A stretch of 64,000 nucleotides of DNA from JAUASW01 sp036880965 (GCF_036880965.1 NZ_JBAJMV010000002.1:62001-126000), one strand, 5' to 3'; positions 18,421 to 27,759 are shown, counted from the first letter of the stretch. Made by a program: numbers and translations. Notes: generated by a model from the letters alone, not told the origin.

Positions 18421-18777
18421 TCAGATCGTCGGTTTGGGAGGCCGCTCGAAGGCGGGCAGGAAGGGCAGCGCAGGCTCGCTGGCCAGCGCTTCCAGTGGCG
18501 CATCGGGCCGCAGCATGGGCAAGGTCAGCCGCAGGTCCTGGATCAGGGCCGGGCAGAACATGCAGGCATCGTCCATCGCATGCTGGGTCGAAGCGCCGGA
18601 TGCATCCTTGTGCACGCCGCCGTGCTCATCATGGTGATGGTGGGCCTGACCCTCGAAATGCATCAGCGCATGCTGCTGCGCCTCGCCCTTGCGCACGAGC
18701 ACTTCGACGCCCGCAAACGCCAGCGACTGCCAGCAAAGGCAGAAGGCAATCAGCAGGGCGACGAGGCGGCGGGGCAT
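18421..18777 (-). CDS. His-rich small secreted protein, CzcI-like position
   Basis: A 118-residue protein with a signal peptide (MPRRLVALLIAFCLCWQSLAFA), a histidine-rich segment HHHHDEHGG near residues 46-54, a DDACMFCPALIQD motif with two Cys, and a Pro-rich tail FERPPKPTI. Its place ahead of the channel gene matches czcI-type genes of metal-resistance operons, which are thought to sense or buffer metal. I infer metal binding from composition only. Upstream in-frame ATGs exist but ATG 18777 begins the signal peptide. It is divergent from the D-aminoacylase gene. Confidence 0.72.
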   Translation of the reverse strand: MPRRLVALLIAFCLCWQSLAFAGVEVLVRKGEAQQHALMHFEGQAHHHHDEHGGVHKDASGASTQHAMDDACMFCPALIQDLRLTLPMLRPDAPLEALASEPALPFLPAFERPPKPTI

Positions 18778-18901
18778 GGTCGGCAGTGTATCGGAGCGGG
18801 CGGCCAGCGTACGCAATGCGGCCTGTCCGCGGGTATCGGCTCTTGCCCGGCGCATGCAGCTTTTCATAATGAGGGCGCCCCCACGCTTTTGTCTTCAAGC
18901 C

Positions 18902-20524
18902 ATGCTTTCAACCCGTTCTACCTTGCGCCGCCTCAGCTTCCTGCTCGCCTGCGCTGCTCTCCTGACCCTTGGCTCCTGCGGCAACGCACCGCTGCAGGTC
19001 AAGGAGCCCGCCGTGGACCTGTTGATCCGCAACGGCCGCATCGTCGATGGCAGCGGCAACGCCTGGGTGCGTGGCGATGTGGCGGTGCGGGGCGGCCGCA
19101 TCGTGGCCATGGGCCAGCTGGGCACGGTGCAGGCCCGGCGCGTATTCGACGCGCGCGACCATATCGTCGCGCCTGGCTTCATCGACACGCACGCCCACAT
19201 CGAGGGCAACCTGTTCGCGCGGCCCACGGCCGACAACTTCGTTCATGACGGCGTCACGACGCTCATCACCGGCAACTGCGGGGCCTCGGACGAACTGGGC
19301 ATCAAGGCCTTCTTCGAGCGCATGGCCAAGGAGGGCGTGTCGGTCAATGTGGCCTCCCTCGTCGGTCACAACACGGTGCGCAAGCAGGTGATGGGCCTGG
19401 AGCGCCGCGCGGCCACGCCTGCGGAGCAAAAGCGCATGGAAACGCTGGTGGACCAGGCGATGGACGACGGCGCCGTTGGCCTTTCGACCGGCCTCATCTA
19501 TTTGCCTGGCCTCTACAGCGACACGCCCGAGGTAGTGGGCCTGGCCCGCGCGGCGGCGCGCCACCACGGCGTCTATGCCTCCCACATCCGGGACGAGGGC
19601 AGCAAGGTGGTCGAGGCGATCAACGAGGCGCTGGACATCGGCCGGCAAGCCGGCCTGCCGGTGCAGATCTCGCACTTCAAGGTCGGCGCGCCGGCCAACT
19701 GGGGCCGCTCGCGAGAGACCCTGGCCTTGATCGAGAAGGCCCGGGCCGACGGGCTGGACGTGACCATCGATCAATATCCGTACACCGCCAGCAGCACACA
19801 GCTGAGCGTCGTGCTGCCCGATTGGGCAGTGGAGGGCGGCCAAGCCGCGATTGCCAAGCGCCTGGCCGACCCGGCCGACCGCGCCCGCATCGCCGCCGAC
19901 ATCCTGAAAAGCGCCCAGCGCAACAAGCGGCCCGATTTTTCCTATGCGGTGGTGGCCCGCCATGCGCCTGAGCCGGCGCTGAACGGTCGCAACCTCAGCC
20001 AGATCAATCAGCAGCGCGGCCGTCCGGCGACCATGGAGGCCGAGATCCAGACCCTGCTGGACATCGTGCAGGCCGGCGGCGCGCAGATGACCTTCCATGG
20101 CATGAGCGAAGAGGACGTGCGCCGCATCATGGCCTGGCCTTTTGCGATGGTCGGCGCCGATGGCGGCGTGCAGAGCGGCACCGGCATGCCGCATCCGCGC
20201 AGCTACGGCACCAATGCGCGCGTGCTCGGCAAATACGTGCGTGAAGAGCAGGTGATGCGATTGGAAGAGGCGGTGCGCCGCATGACATCGCTCGCGGCCC
20301 AGCGCTTCCAGCTGAATGACCGCGGCCTGCTGCGCCCGGGCTATGCGGCCGACATCGTGATCTTCGACGACAAGACAGTCCGGGACCGGGCCACCTTCGA
20401 GCATCCGCACCAGCTGTCCGAAGGCTTCGACCTGGTGGTGATCAATGGCGTGGTGACGATGGAGGCCGGCAAGCACAGCGGCGCCAAGGCGGGCGCGGCA
20501 CTGCGCGGGCCGGCGGCCCGCTAG
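18902..20524 (+). CDS. D-aminoacylase (N-acyl-D-amino-acid deacylase), predicted lipoprotein
   Basis: A 540-residue amidohydrolase that removes the acyl group from N-acyl-D-amino acids. Metal-site motifs are clear: IDTHAHIEG (HxH), ITGNCGAS (bridging Cys), SHIRDEG, ISHFKVGAPANWG and VGADGG. The N-terminal 35 residues form a lipoprotein signal with lipobox LGSC, placing the enzyme in the envelope, where D-amino acid derivatives from peptidoglycan would be met. CATAAT at 18864-18869 is a possible -10, about 32 bases upstream of the ATG. The gene is convergent with the histidine kinase. Confidence 0.9.
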   Translation: MLSTRSTLRRLSFLLACAALLTLGSCGNAPLQVKEPAVDLLIRNGRIVDGSGNAWVRGDVAVRGGRIVAMGQLGTVQARRVFDARDHIVAPGFIDTHAHIEGNLFARPTADNFVHDGVTTLITGNCGASDELGIKAFFERMAKEGVSVNVASLVGHNTVRKQVMGLERRAATPAEQKRMETLVDQAMDDGAVGLSTGLIYLPGLYSDTPEVVGLARAAARHHGVYASHIRDEGSKVVEAINEALDIGRQAGLPVQISHFKVGAPANWGRSRETLALIEKARADGLDVTIDQYPYTASSTQLSVVLPDWAVEGGQAAIAKRLADPADRARIAADILKSAQRNKRPDFSYAVVARHAPEPALNGRNLSQINQQRGRPATMEAEIQTLLDIVQAGGAQMTFHGMSEEDVRRIMAWPFAMVGADGGVQSGTGMPHPRSYGTNARVLGKYVREEQVMRLEEAVRRMTSLAAQRFQLNDRGLLRPGYAADIVIFDDKTVRDRATFEHPHQLSEGFDLVVINGVVTMEAGKHSGAKAGAALRGPAAR

Positions 20525-20557
20525 CCACAGCAATGCACGCTGATGTCCAGGGTGGGG

Positions 20558-22177
20558 TCAGCTGCCTGAGGCCTGGCTGGCGCCGCCGGCCGTGCGAATT
20601 CGATCTGGCGTGGCTTCGTCGGCCGGCTCCGGCGCGTGGATCGGCAGGCGGATCGTGAAGCTCGTTCCGTCGCCCACGGTGCTCGCCACCTTGATCGAGC
20701 CGCCGAGTGTCGACACCACGATGTTGTAGACGATGTTGAGCCCCAGGCCGCTGCCGCCCTGGCCCATGCGCGTGGTGAAGAAGGGGTCGAAGATGCGGGC
20801 CAGGTGGGCGGCTGCGATGCCACTGCCGTTGTCGCGCACCTCCAGCAGCACGTGTCCTTCGCTTGTTGGTCGATTGCGAATCAGGATCTGCCCGGCTCGG
20901 CCCAGCTCCGGTCCAAAGGCATGGATCAATGCATTCATCACCAGATTGGTGATCACCTGCCCGAGCGGGCCGGGGTAACTGTCGAGTGCCAGGCCCGGTT
21001 CGATGTCGATTTCCACCGAGTGCGCGCCGTACTTGAACTGATGCCGCAGCGTGTCCACGACCTTGCCCACGATGTCGGCGAGGTCGAAGCTGCGCCGCTG
21101 CTCGCTGGTCTGATCGACGGCCACCTGCTTGAAGCGCGAGATCAGGTGGCTGGCGCGTTCGAGGTTGCGCTCGAGCAGGTCGGCGCCGGCATCGAGCTGC
21201 TGCAGCGCGTCCAGCGCGGTCGACTTGCGCAGCGTGCCGTCGGCGATTTGCTGCCGCAGCCTGCTGATCATCGGCGGCAGCGTGCTGGCCACGGTCACGC
21301 TGTTGCCCAGTGGCGTGTTCAGCTCGTGCGCAATGCCTGCCACCAGCGAGCCGAGGGAGGCCAGCTTCTCCCGCTGTATCAGCTCGCTTTGCGCCAGCCG
21401 CAGCGAGTCGAGCGCTTCCTGCAGTGAGCCATTGGTCCGGGCCAGCTCGGCAGTGCGTGCCTGCACGCGCGCTTCCAGTTGCGCGGTGAGTTCAGTGATC
21501 TCCGTCAGCATGGCGTTGAATGCGTCGGCCAGGCTCCCGACCTCGTGCTTGCCGAGGTCGGGAGCGCGCAGACGGTAGTCGTGGCTCTCGATGATCGCGG
21601 TAGCCACATCGCGCACGCGTGAGATCGGCCGCGTGATGACGCGCTGCAAGCGAAGCGCCAGGGCCAGCGCGGCCGCAAGCCCGACCGCCAGCGCCAGTGC
21701 CAGCGAGATCATGCGCGTGCGTGCACGCGCAGCCAGCGGCTGGGCCGAAGATTCGATCTGTACGGCGCCGATCACCGACTCACCAGAAAAGACCGGCACC
21801 TGGACCCGGGCAACATCGCCGTCGATGGTTTGCCAGACCTCGCTCGCATTGCCCATGGGCGTGCAGGTGTCGGCAGCCTGCTGGCCGATGACGAAGGCCG
21901 GGTTGTCGGTGCTGTACAGGCAGGCGCGGCCGACCTGATCCAGCCGGGCGAGGGCGGTCAGGTTTTCACGCGCCGTTGCCTCGTCCGTGAAGGCGATTGC
22001 AGCGGCGCTGCGATTGGCGACGAGTTGCGCCAGCGAGAGCATTTCGGCCGCGACGGCCTCGCGGCTCTGGCGCCGGTCCGTCAGGTGCAGCAGGCCGCCG
22101 GCGATCAGCAGGGCCAGCGCCACCACGGCCATGGCCATCATCAGCAGCTGGATGCGCAGGGAATACCGTTGCAGCAT
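20558..22177 (-). CDS. Sensor histidine kinase with CHASE8-like periplasmic domain
   Basis: A 539-residue kinase. A membrane segment (residues 11-31) is followed by a periplasmic domain (32-155) whose SAAAIAFTDEATARENL segment resembles CHASE8 domains of YfiN-type proteins, a second membrane segment (158-178), HAMP (180-230), a coiled coil, a dimerisation domain with phosphorylatable His284 in GIAHELNTPLGN, and an ATPase domain (VMNALIHAF, DNGSGI, FDPFFTTR, GSGLGL). No response regulator is adjacent. It starts eight bases after the yfiR-like stop, so the two are one operon. The CHASE8 call rests on pattern recognition. Confidence 0.88.
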   Translation of the reverse strand: MLQRYSLRIQLLMMAMAVVALALLIAGGLLHLTDRRQSREAVAAEMLSLAQLVANRSAAAIAFTDEATARENLTALARLDQVGRACLYSTDNPAFVIGQQAADTCTPMGNASEVWQTIDGDVARVQVPVFSGESVIGAVQIESSAQPLAARARTRMISLALALAVGLAAALALALRLQRVITRPISRVRDVATAIIESHDYRLRAPDLGKHEVGSLADAFNAMLTEITELTAQLEARVQARTAELARTNGSLQEALDSLRLAQSELIQREKLASLGSLVAGIAHELNTPLGNSVTVASTLPPMISRLRQQIADGTLRKSTALDALQQLDAGADLLERNLERASHLISRFKQVAVDQTSEQRRSFDLADIVGKVVDTLRHQFKYGAHSVEIDIEPGLALDSYPGPLGQVITNLVMNALIHAFGPELGRAGQILIRNRPTSEGHVLLEVRDNGSGIAAAHLARIFDPFFTTRMGQGGSGLGLNIVYNIVVSTLGGSIKVASTVGDGTSFTIRLPIHAPEPADEATPDRIRTAGGASQASGS

Positions 22178-22185
22178 CGCTGTCC

Positions 22186-22773
22186 TCAGTTCCTGGCTTC
22201 GCCGGTGACCGAGATGGCCACTTCGATCAGCTTGGCACTGACGCGCAACTGGGCACGCTTCAGGGCGTCGAGGTTGAGCGACCAGCGCAACTTGTCTGAC
22301 TGGCTGACGAAGCCTATGCCAATGCCCTTGCTGGTGACGTCTGGCGCGCTGCTGATCGTCAGCACCGGGGCGTTGCCCAGGCCTCGCGCGAGTTCTGCAT
22401 TGCCGAGCGCTTCTTGTGGATCATCGATATAGAGCACATGGCAGTTGCGCGCCTCCGCCAGCGAGCGCACCTGCTGCACCGCGATGGCGCGCCCCTTGGA
22501 GCGCCGCTTCTCCAGCGCCTTCAACGACTCCCCGAAAGGATCGCGGCCCAGCAGGCACAGGCGCAGCGGAGCCTCCTCGGCGGCAAACGCGCTGGGCGGC
22601 CAGTCGATGAATTGGCTGAAGTTAAAGATGAAGGCGGCTTTCAGCCGGTACTCGTCGCTTTGCACGACCGGCTCCGCGTGGAGCGGCGCCAGCAGCGTGC
22701 ACGTCAGCAGCAAACCGGCCAGCACAGGGCGGCCGTAGCGACTGCGATGAGGACGCAATACGGTGAAAAGCAT
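22186..22773 (-). CDS. yfiR: YfiR-family periplasmic protein (DUF4154)
   Basis: A 195-residue secreted protein; family hallmarks are DEYRLKAAFIFNFSQFIDWP just after the signal peptide, LCLLGRDPFGE, RNCHVLYIDD, PVLTISSAPD and IGIGFVSQSDKLRWSLNLDAL with the C-terminal helix. In Pseudomonas YfiR represses the diguanylate cyclase YfiN by binding its periplasmic domain. Here the partner is more likely the downstream histidine kinase, which carries a similar sensor. The frame is open upstream to 23154, but ATG 22773 gives the signal peptide. Only 78 bases separate it from the divergent TonB receptor start. Confidence 0.87.
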   Translation of the reverse strand: MLFTVLRPHRSRYGRPVLAGLLLTCTLLAPLHAEPVVQSDEYRLKAAFIFNFSQFIDWPPSAFAAEEAPLRLCLLGRDPFGESLKALEKRRSKGRAIAVQQVRSLAEARNCHVLYIDDPQEALGNAELARGLGNAPVLTISSAPDVTSKGIGIGFVSQSDKLRWSLNLDALKRAQLRVSAKLIEVAISVTGEARN

Positions 22774-22851
22774 CGTGGTCCGTTGTTCCAGCGCTTTTGC
22801 CCTGGGTGTGATTAAACTGTACCGCGACACAGCCACGGAACGCTCTCTCAC

Positions 22852-25014
22852 ATGACCCAGGCTGCGAAGGGAAAGTACCTGCTTGCGCTTTTGTTGAGCG
22901 CTGGCTGCGCTGCGATGGCCGCCGAGTCCGGGCCTGACAGGGAACTGCTGGATCTCAGCTTCGATGAGTTGCTCGAGGTGCGCGTGGCCAGCTCCGCCAC
23001 GCTCGCGCCGACCAGTACTCTGGTGGCGCCGAGCCGCATCACGCGCATTGAGCGTGAGGCCATCCTCGCGTCGGGCGCGCGCAGCCTCAATGAGCTGCTC
23101 GAGATGCAGGTGCCCGGCCTGCAATGGGTCTACCACAGCTTCGGCATGTCGCACCTGGGCATGCGCGGCATCGTCTCAAACCGCGACGACAAGTACCTGC
23201 TGCTGCTCGATGGTCAGAACCTCAACCATTTCTCTCATGCCGGCGCTTACACCGAGCGTGACCTGCCGCTGCTCGGCGACATCGACCATGTCGAAGTGGT
23301 ACATGGTGCTGCCGCGGCGGTGAACGGTTTGGGTGCGGTGGCGATGACGATCAACATCATGCAGCGTCGGGCAAGCAAAGCGGGTTGCGAGGGTGGACTG
23401 AGGGCGGGCGCTGTCGAGCGTTTCGCCAGCGTCGAACTCTCCTGCGCCGGTCGCCTTGGTGCGCTGCAATGGCAGTGGTTCGGTGGCGTGGCCGACTATG
23501 CGGGTGCAGCGAATCGAGATGCGCCGCTGGTGTTCGGCACGGCGCTGGGCACGCGCTGGGGCGATGCCGTGGGCGCGGATGGCCGCACGGACGCCTTGCC
23601 CTTTAGCGCCGACAGGGCGCAGTACCGCGATCGCGCACCGGTCAAGCTGGCGCTGCGCTGGTGGGACGAGGGCAGCGACGGGCACCTGCGCTACACCCGC
23701 GGGGGAGAGATGAGCGCTCCGTCGGTGCTGCAGGTGGCGCTGCGCCCCGTTGGCAATGCAAGCGCGAGCAGTCCGCAGCCGTATGCAGCGATGGAGTTCG
23801 GCTACCAGCAGTTGTCCGCGCACCAGGAATTTCGACGGACGCTGGGCGAGGCACGCTGGAGCGCGTCCGTCGAGGCGGTCAGCACCGACTATGAGGAGCG
23901 GGCCCCGGTCTTCGGTACCTTGTTCACCAACCGCGAGGACCGGGTCGCGCTGCGTGGCCTCTGGCGCCAGCGCGTCCAGGCGCATGAGCTCAGTGCGGGC
24001 GCAAGCCAGGAATGGCGTTACGTCGGGCGGCGCAGCCCGGGCTACCCGGATCAGGTGCCCAGCTCCGAGATCTATCCCGGGGGCATGCCGGCCTGGGGCA
24101 CGCGGGCACTGTCCGGCTTTGCCGAAGACCAGCTCAAGCTGAGCGAGCACTGCACGCTGATTGCCGGCCTGCGCCTCGAGAAGCATTCGACCGCCGGCTT
24201 CAGCACCTCGCCGCGGGCCTCCTATGGCTGCCATGTCTCGGCACAGGGTCACCTCACGCTGGCAGCCTCGCGAGCGCAGCGCGCGGGTTTCGAGGACGAG
24301 TTGCATGCTGGCGGCGCCGGCGGCCACGCCTTTGAAACGCAGGACAGCCTGGAGCTGCTCTACCGCTGGCGCAGCAGCCAGTACGGGCATGTGGACCTGA
24401 ATGCCTTCATCAACCGGCTGCGAGTGATCGGCTTCGTTCAGACGGCCGAGAATCAGGTGCGCAGCCAGCCGGTCGGTACACAGCGCAGCCATGGTGTCGA
24501 GGCATCTTGGACCGGGCGCTGGCTGGGGGGCGAGTTCAGCGCCTCGCATGCATGGGTCGGCCTGGAGTCATTCAGCCTGGCGCCGGGTGTCACCGACACG
24601 CAGGTCACTGCCGCGCCCAATGGCTACGGCCGCAGCCTCAATGGCTACGCCAATCATCTGAGCAAGCTCACGGCCCGCGGTCCGCTGGCGCCAGGAGTCA
24701 GCTGGTGGGCCAATGCCGTTGTCTATCACGGTTTCTCCGGGACCGCCGACCGGCTGCGCTACCTGGACAGCCTGCGCCTGCGCGGCGGGCTGGCGGCCAC
24801 CTCGGCCGACCCCGCAGCCGTGGCGGATCGCAATGTCTATTTCAATGCCGGGCTTCTCTGGAAGGGCGAGCAGGACCTCGAGGCCAGTCTGCATGCCTAC
24901 AACATCGCCGGCTGGTTCGACGAACGCCTCAACAAGCGCAACTACCTCAACCATGTGAGCCAGGTTCGGCTCCAGGCGCCATCGGTTTCGGCGCAACTGC
25001 GCTGGCGCTGGTAG
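22852..25014 (+). CDS. TonB-dependent outer membrane receptor
   Basis: A 720-residue protein: signal peptide (residues 1-23), a short LLDLSFDELLEVRVAS stretch typical of receptors paired with YfiR proteins, a plug domain (VPGLQWVYHSFGMSHLGMRGI, DGQNLNHF, VEVVHG) and a beta-barrel ending in LRWRW with the terminal aromatic residue. The plug's usual ASAIYGxxAxGGVINI motif is altered here to AAAVNGLGAVAMTINIM. It could import or sense a siderophore-like or peptide ligand. It is divergent from yfiR and the kinase, suggesting one functional module. Confidence 0.88.
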   Translation: MTQAAKGKYLLALLLSAGCAAMAAESGPDRELLDLSFDELLEVRVASSATLAPTSTLVAPSRITRIEREAILASGARSLNELLEMQVPGLQWVYHSFGMSHLGMRGIVSNRDDKYLLLLDGQNLNHFSHAGAYTERDLPLLGDIDHVEVVHGAAAAVNGLGAVAMTINIMQRRASKAGCEGGLRAGAVERFASVELSCAGRLGALQWQWFGGVADYAGAANRDAPLVFGTALGTRWGDAVGADGRTDALPFSADRAQYRDRAPVKLALRWWDEGSDGHLRYTRGGEMSAPSVLQVALRPVGNASASSPQPYAAMEFGYQQLSAHQEFRRTLGEARWSASVEAVSTDYEERAPVFGTLFTNREDRVALRGLWRQRVQAHELSAGASQEWRYVGRRSPGYPDQVPSSEIYPGGMPAWGTRALSGFAEDQLKLSEHCTLIAGLRLEKHSTAGFSTSPRASYGCHVSAQGHLTLAASRAQRAGFEDELHAGGAGGHAFETQDSLELLYRWRSSQYGHVDLNAFINRLRVIGFVQTAENQVRSQPVGTQRSHGVEASWTGRWLGGEFSASHAWVGLESFSLAPGVTDTQVTAAPNGYGRSLNGYANHLSKLTARGPLAPGVSWWANAVVYHGFSGTADRLRYLDSLRLRGGLAATSADPAAVADRNVYFNAGLLWKGEQDLEASLHAYNIAGWFDERLNKRNYLNHVSQVRLQAPSVSAQLRWRW

Positions 25015-25024
25015 CGCCAGAGCT

Positions 25025-27256
25025 TCAGCGCCAGCTCAGATCCGTCCGGCTCAAGGGCAACTGCCGCACGCGCTTGCCCGTGGCCGCGAAGATCGCATTG
25101 CAGACCGCCGGTGCCAGCGGCGGGAAGGCGGGCTCGCCCAGGCCGGTCACCGGCTGATCGCTGCGCAGGAAATGCACCTCGATCCTGGGCGGCGTGTCGG
25201 CAATGCGCAAGAGCGGGTACTCGCCAAAATTGCCCTGCACGATGCGGCCGCGCTGGATGTCCAGCTCGGGATGCATCAGGGTGCCGAGGCCGTCGATCAC
25301 CGAGCCTTCGACCTGGTTCTCGGCGCCGCTCAGGTTGACGATCTGCGAGCCGATGTCGGAAACGACGACGACCCGGTCCACCTTCAACTGGCCAGACTTT
25401 GACACCGTGACCTCGGCCACCTCGGCGATGTAGCCGCGATGGCTGAAATGGAAGGCGATGCCGGCGCCCTGGCCGCGCGGGAACTTCTTGCTGCCCCAGC
25501 CAGCCCTGGCTGCCACCTCCTTCAGCACCGCGCGCATGCGGCCCACGTTGTAGGGCGTGCCACGCTCGCCGGTACCGGGCACGAGGTCTCGCTCGCCGAG
25601 CAACTCAAGGCGGAACTCGAGCGGGTCGCGCCCGGCGGCATGGGCCAGCTCGTCGATGAAGCTGTGGAACACCCAGGCGAACACATTGCTGCCCGGCGCG
25701 CGCCAGGGACCCATGGGGATGTTGCATTCCAGCGGCGTCTGCTCGATCAGGCAGTTGGCAAGCCAGCGGCCCGGGAATTCATCGCCCGAGAGGTTGGCGC
25801 CGCTGCCCGGCTGCAGCACTGACTTGCCGTCGCGCATCACGCGGTTGGCGAAGGTGACGAAGTGGTTGTGCCAGGCCGTCAGCCTGCCTTGCGCATCGAC
25901 GCCGCCACGCAGGAAGTGGAAGCCGCCGGCGCGGAAATGGTCGTGGCGCAGGTCGTCTTCACGGGTCCAGGTCAGTTTGACGGGCGCGGCCACGCGCTGC
26001 GCGATGGCTGCGGCTTCGACGATGAAGTCTGAGCTCAGGCGTCGGCCGAAACCGCCGCCGCTGCGCGTGATGTGCAGGGTGATCTTTTCCTTGGGAATGC
26101 CCAGGGTGTTGACCACCAGGTTCTGGCCCGAGGCCGGGTTCTGCGTTGGCGCCCAGAGTTCCAGCCTGCCATCCTTCCACCAGGCCGTGCAGTTCTGCGG
26201 CTCCATGCTCGCGTGCGAGATGAAGGGGTAGCTGTAGGCCGCTTCCACGGTCTTGGCAGCGGAGGCCAGTGCGGCATTGACGTCGCCGTCCTTGCGCTGC
26301 ACTTGCGTGCCAGCCTGCTTGGCGAGCGACTCGGCCTGGCGTGTGAAGCCGTCCCAGCTCTGCGTGGCTGCCGCGCCTTCATCCCATTGAACCTTGAGTT
26401 GCTTGCGTGCGCTGAAGGCCGCCCAGGTCGATTCGGCCACGATGGCAACGCCTGGCATCAGGCCGTTCAGATTGGCCGTGCCATCGATCACAAAGGCGTC
26501 CGTTACGCCCGGCAAGGCCTTGATTGCCGCCAGGTTCGCGCTTACGACCTTGCCGCCGAAGACCGGGCATTTCTCGTAGACGGCATACAGCATGCCGGGC
26601 AGTTTGATGTCGATGCCGAATAGCGGCTTGCCGGTCACGACGGCCTCGTTGTCGACGCCGCCGATGCGCTGGCCGAGCAGCTTGTAGTCCTTGGGTGACT
26701 TCAGCTTGATCGTGGCTGCAGCGGGTACGGGCAGCGTTGCGGCCTTGGCGGCCAGCGAGGCGTAGCTCAGCTTGCGCTGCGTCTTAGCGTGAACCACAAA
26801 GGAGTTCTCGGCCGCGCATTCGTCCGCCGGCACGCCCCAGGTTTCAGCCGCCGCTTGTGTGAGCAGGGTACGGGCTGTGGCGCCGAGGCGCAGGAAGTCC
26901 TGGTAGTTTGTCGGCGTGGACGTGGAACCGCCGGCACTCTGGCTGCCGTAGATCGGGTCCAGGTCGCCTTGCACGATGCGCACGTCCTGCCAATTCACGC
27001 TCAGCTCTTCGGCCAGCACCATGGGCAGCGAGGTCTTGATGCCCTGGCCGATCTCGGGCTGCTTGGAGATCAGGGTGACCACGCCCTGGTCGGAGATGCT
27101 GATGAAGGCATTGGGCTTGAACGTGCTGCCCGGCGACTGCGCGGCAACCGCCGCCTGCGCAGCGTCGTTCAGGTACAGGCCCAGGACCAGGCCACCGCTG
27201 CCCAGGGCGGTGTTGCGCAGGAAAGCGCGGCGCGTGGTGCCGACGGTCTTGTTCAT
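25025..27256 (-). CDS. iorB: Molybdopterin-binding subunit of a two-subunit aldehyde/isoquinoline-type oxidoreductase
   Basis: A 743-residue large subunit of the xanthine oxidase family, IorB type. A twin-arginine signal TTRRAFLRN (residues 7-15) with a hydrophobic stretch predicts folded export to the periplasm. Cofactor-binding marks include GSQSAGGSTST, SHASMEPQNCTAWW, RSGGGFGRR, GPWRAPGSN and, near the end, GLGEPAFPPLAPAV with the catalytic Glu. The iron-sulfur subunit gene overlaps its start by ATGA. No FAD subunit is adjacent, consistent with the cytochrome-linked two-subunit type. The substrate (an aldehyde or N-heterocycle) cannot be told from sequence. Confidence 0.9.
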   Translation of the reverse strand: MNKTVGTTRRAFLRNTALGSGGLVLGLYLNDAAQAAVAAQSPGSTFKPNAFISISDQGVVTLISKQPEIGQGIKTSLPMVLAEELSVNWQDVRIVQGDLDPIYGSQSAGGSTSTPTNYQDFLRLGATARTLLTQAAAETWGVPADECAAENSFVVHAKTQRKLSYASLAAKAATLPVPAAATIKLKSPKDYKLLGQRIGGVDNEAVVTGKPLFGIDIKLPGMLYAVYEKCPVFGGKVVSANLAAIKALPGVTDAFVIDGTANLNGLMPGVAIVAESTWAAFSARKQLKVQWDEGAAATQSWDGFTRQAESLAKQAGTQVQRKDGDVNAALASAAKTVEAAYSYPFISHASMEPQNCTAWWKDGRLELWAPTQNPASGQNLVVNTLGIPKEKITLHITRSGGGFGRRLSSDFIVEAAAIAQRVAAPVKLTWTREDDLRHDHFRAGGFHFLRGGVDAQGRLTAWHNHFVTFANRVMRDGKSVLQPGSGANLSGDEFPGRWLANCLIEQTPLECNIPMGPWRAPGSNVFAWVFHSFIDELAHAAGRDPLEFRLELLGERDLVPGTGERGTPYNVGRMRAVLKEVAARAGWGSKKFPRGQGAGIAFHFSHRGYIAEVAEVTVSKSGQLKVDRVVVVSDIGSQIVNLSGAENQVEGSVIDGLGTLMHPELDIQRGRIVQGNFGEYPLLRIADTPPRIEVHFLRSDQPVTGLGEPAFPPLAPAVCNAIFAATGKRVRQLPLSRTDLSWR

Positions 27257-27759
27257 GCGCCCACCTTCTTGCCAGTCTTCGCGGCCGGCTGTGCCGGGGC
27301 TGCCGCGATTTCCGCGGCGCGGTGGATGCCGGCGCGGATGCGGGTGTAGGTCGCACAGCGGCAGAGATTGCCGGACATCGCGCCGTCGATATCGGCGTCG
27401 GTCGGTTTCGGGTTTTCTTTGAGCAGGGCTGCAGCGCTCATCAACTGGCCGGCCTGGCAGTAGCCGCATTGCGGCACGTCCAGCTCAAGCCAGGCCAGTT
27501 GCAGCGGATGCCTGCCCTTGCCATCGAGCCCTTCGATGGTGGTGACCTGCTTGCGGCCCACCGTGGCGACCGGCGTCATGCAGGAGCGCGTGGGCACGCC
27601 ATTGAGGTGCACCGTGCAGGCGCCGCAGGCACCGACGCCGCAACCGTACTTGCTGCCTGTGAGGTCGAGTGCATCGCGAAGCACCCAGAGCAGCGGTGTT
27701 TCGGCGGCGACGTCCACCTCGCGCTTGGCTCCGTTGATGTTCAGGCTGTAGATGGGCAT
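27253..27759 (-). CDS. iorA: [2Fe-2S] subunit of the IorAB-type oxidoreductase
   Basis: A 168-residue iron-sulfur protein carrying two [2Fe-2S] clusters: the plant-type motif GCGVGACGACTV with a later Cys (RSCMTP), and the four-helix-bundle motif CGYCQAGQ with NLCRCATY. It passes electrons from the molybdenum site. The C-terminus has about 18 extra Ala/Pro/Lys residues. It has no export signal and would be carried out with the Tat-bearing partner. The start is divergent from an RNA methyltransferase-like gene, with 109 bases between them. Confidence 0.92.
   Translation of the reverse strand: MPIYSLNINGAKREVDVAAETPLLWVLRDALDLTGSKYGCGVGACGACTVHLNGVPTRSCMTPVATVGRKQVTTIEGLDGKGRHPLQLAWLELDVPQCGYCQAGQLMSAAALLKENPKPTDADIDGAMSGNLCRCATYTRIRAGIHRAAEIAAAPAQPAAKTGKKVGA

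Noticed and set aside
18908..20533. A 541-codon minus-strand ORF opposite the D-aminoacylase
   Set aside because: Mirror of a clear amidohydrolase gene; no domain.
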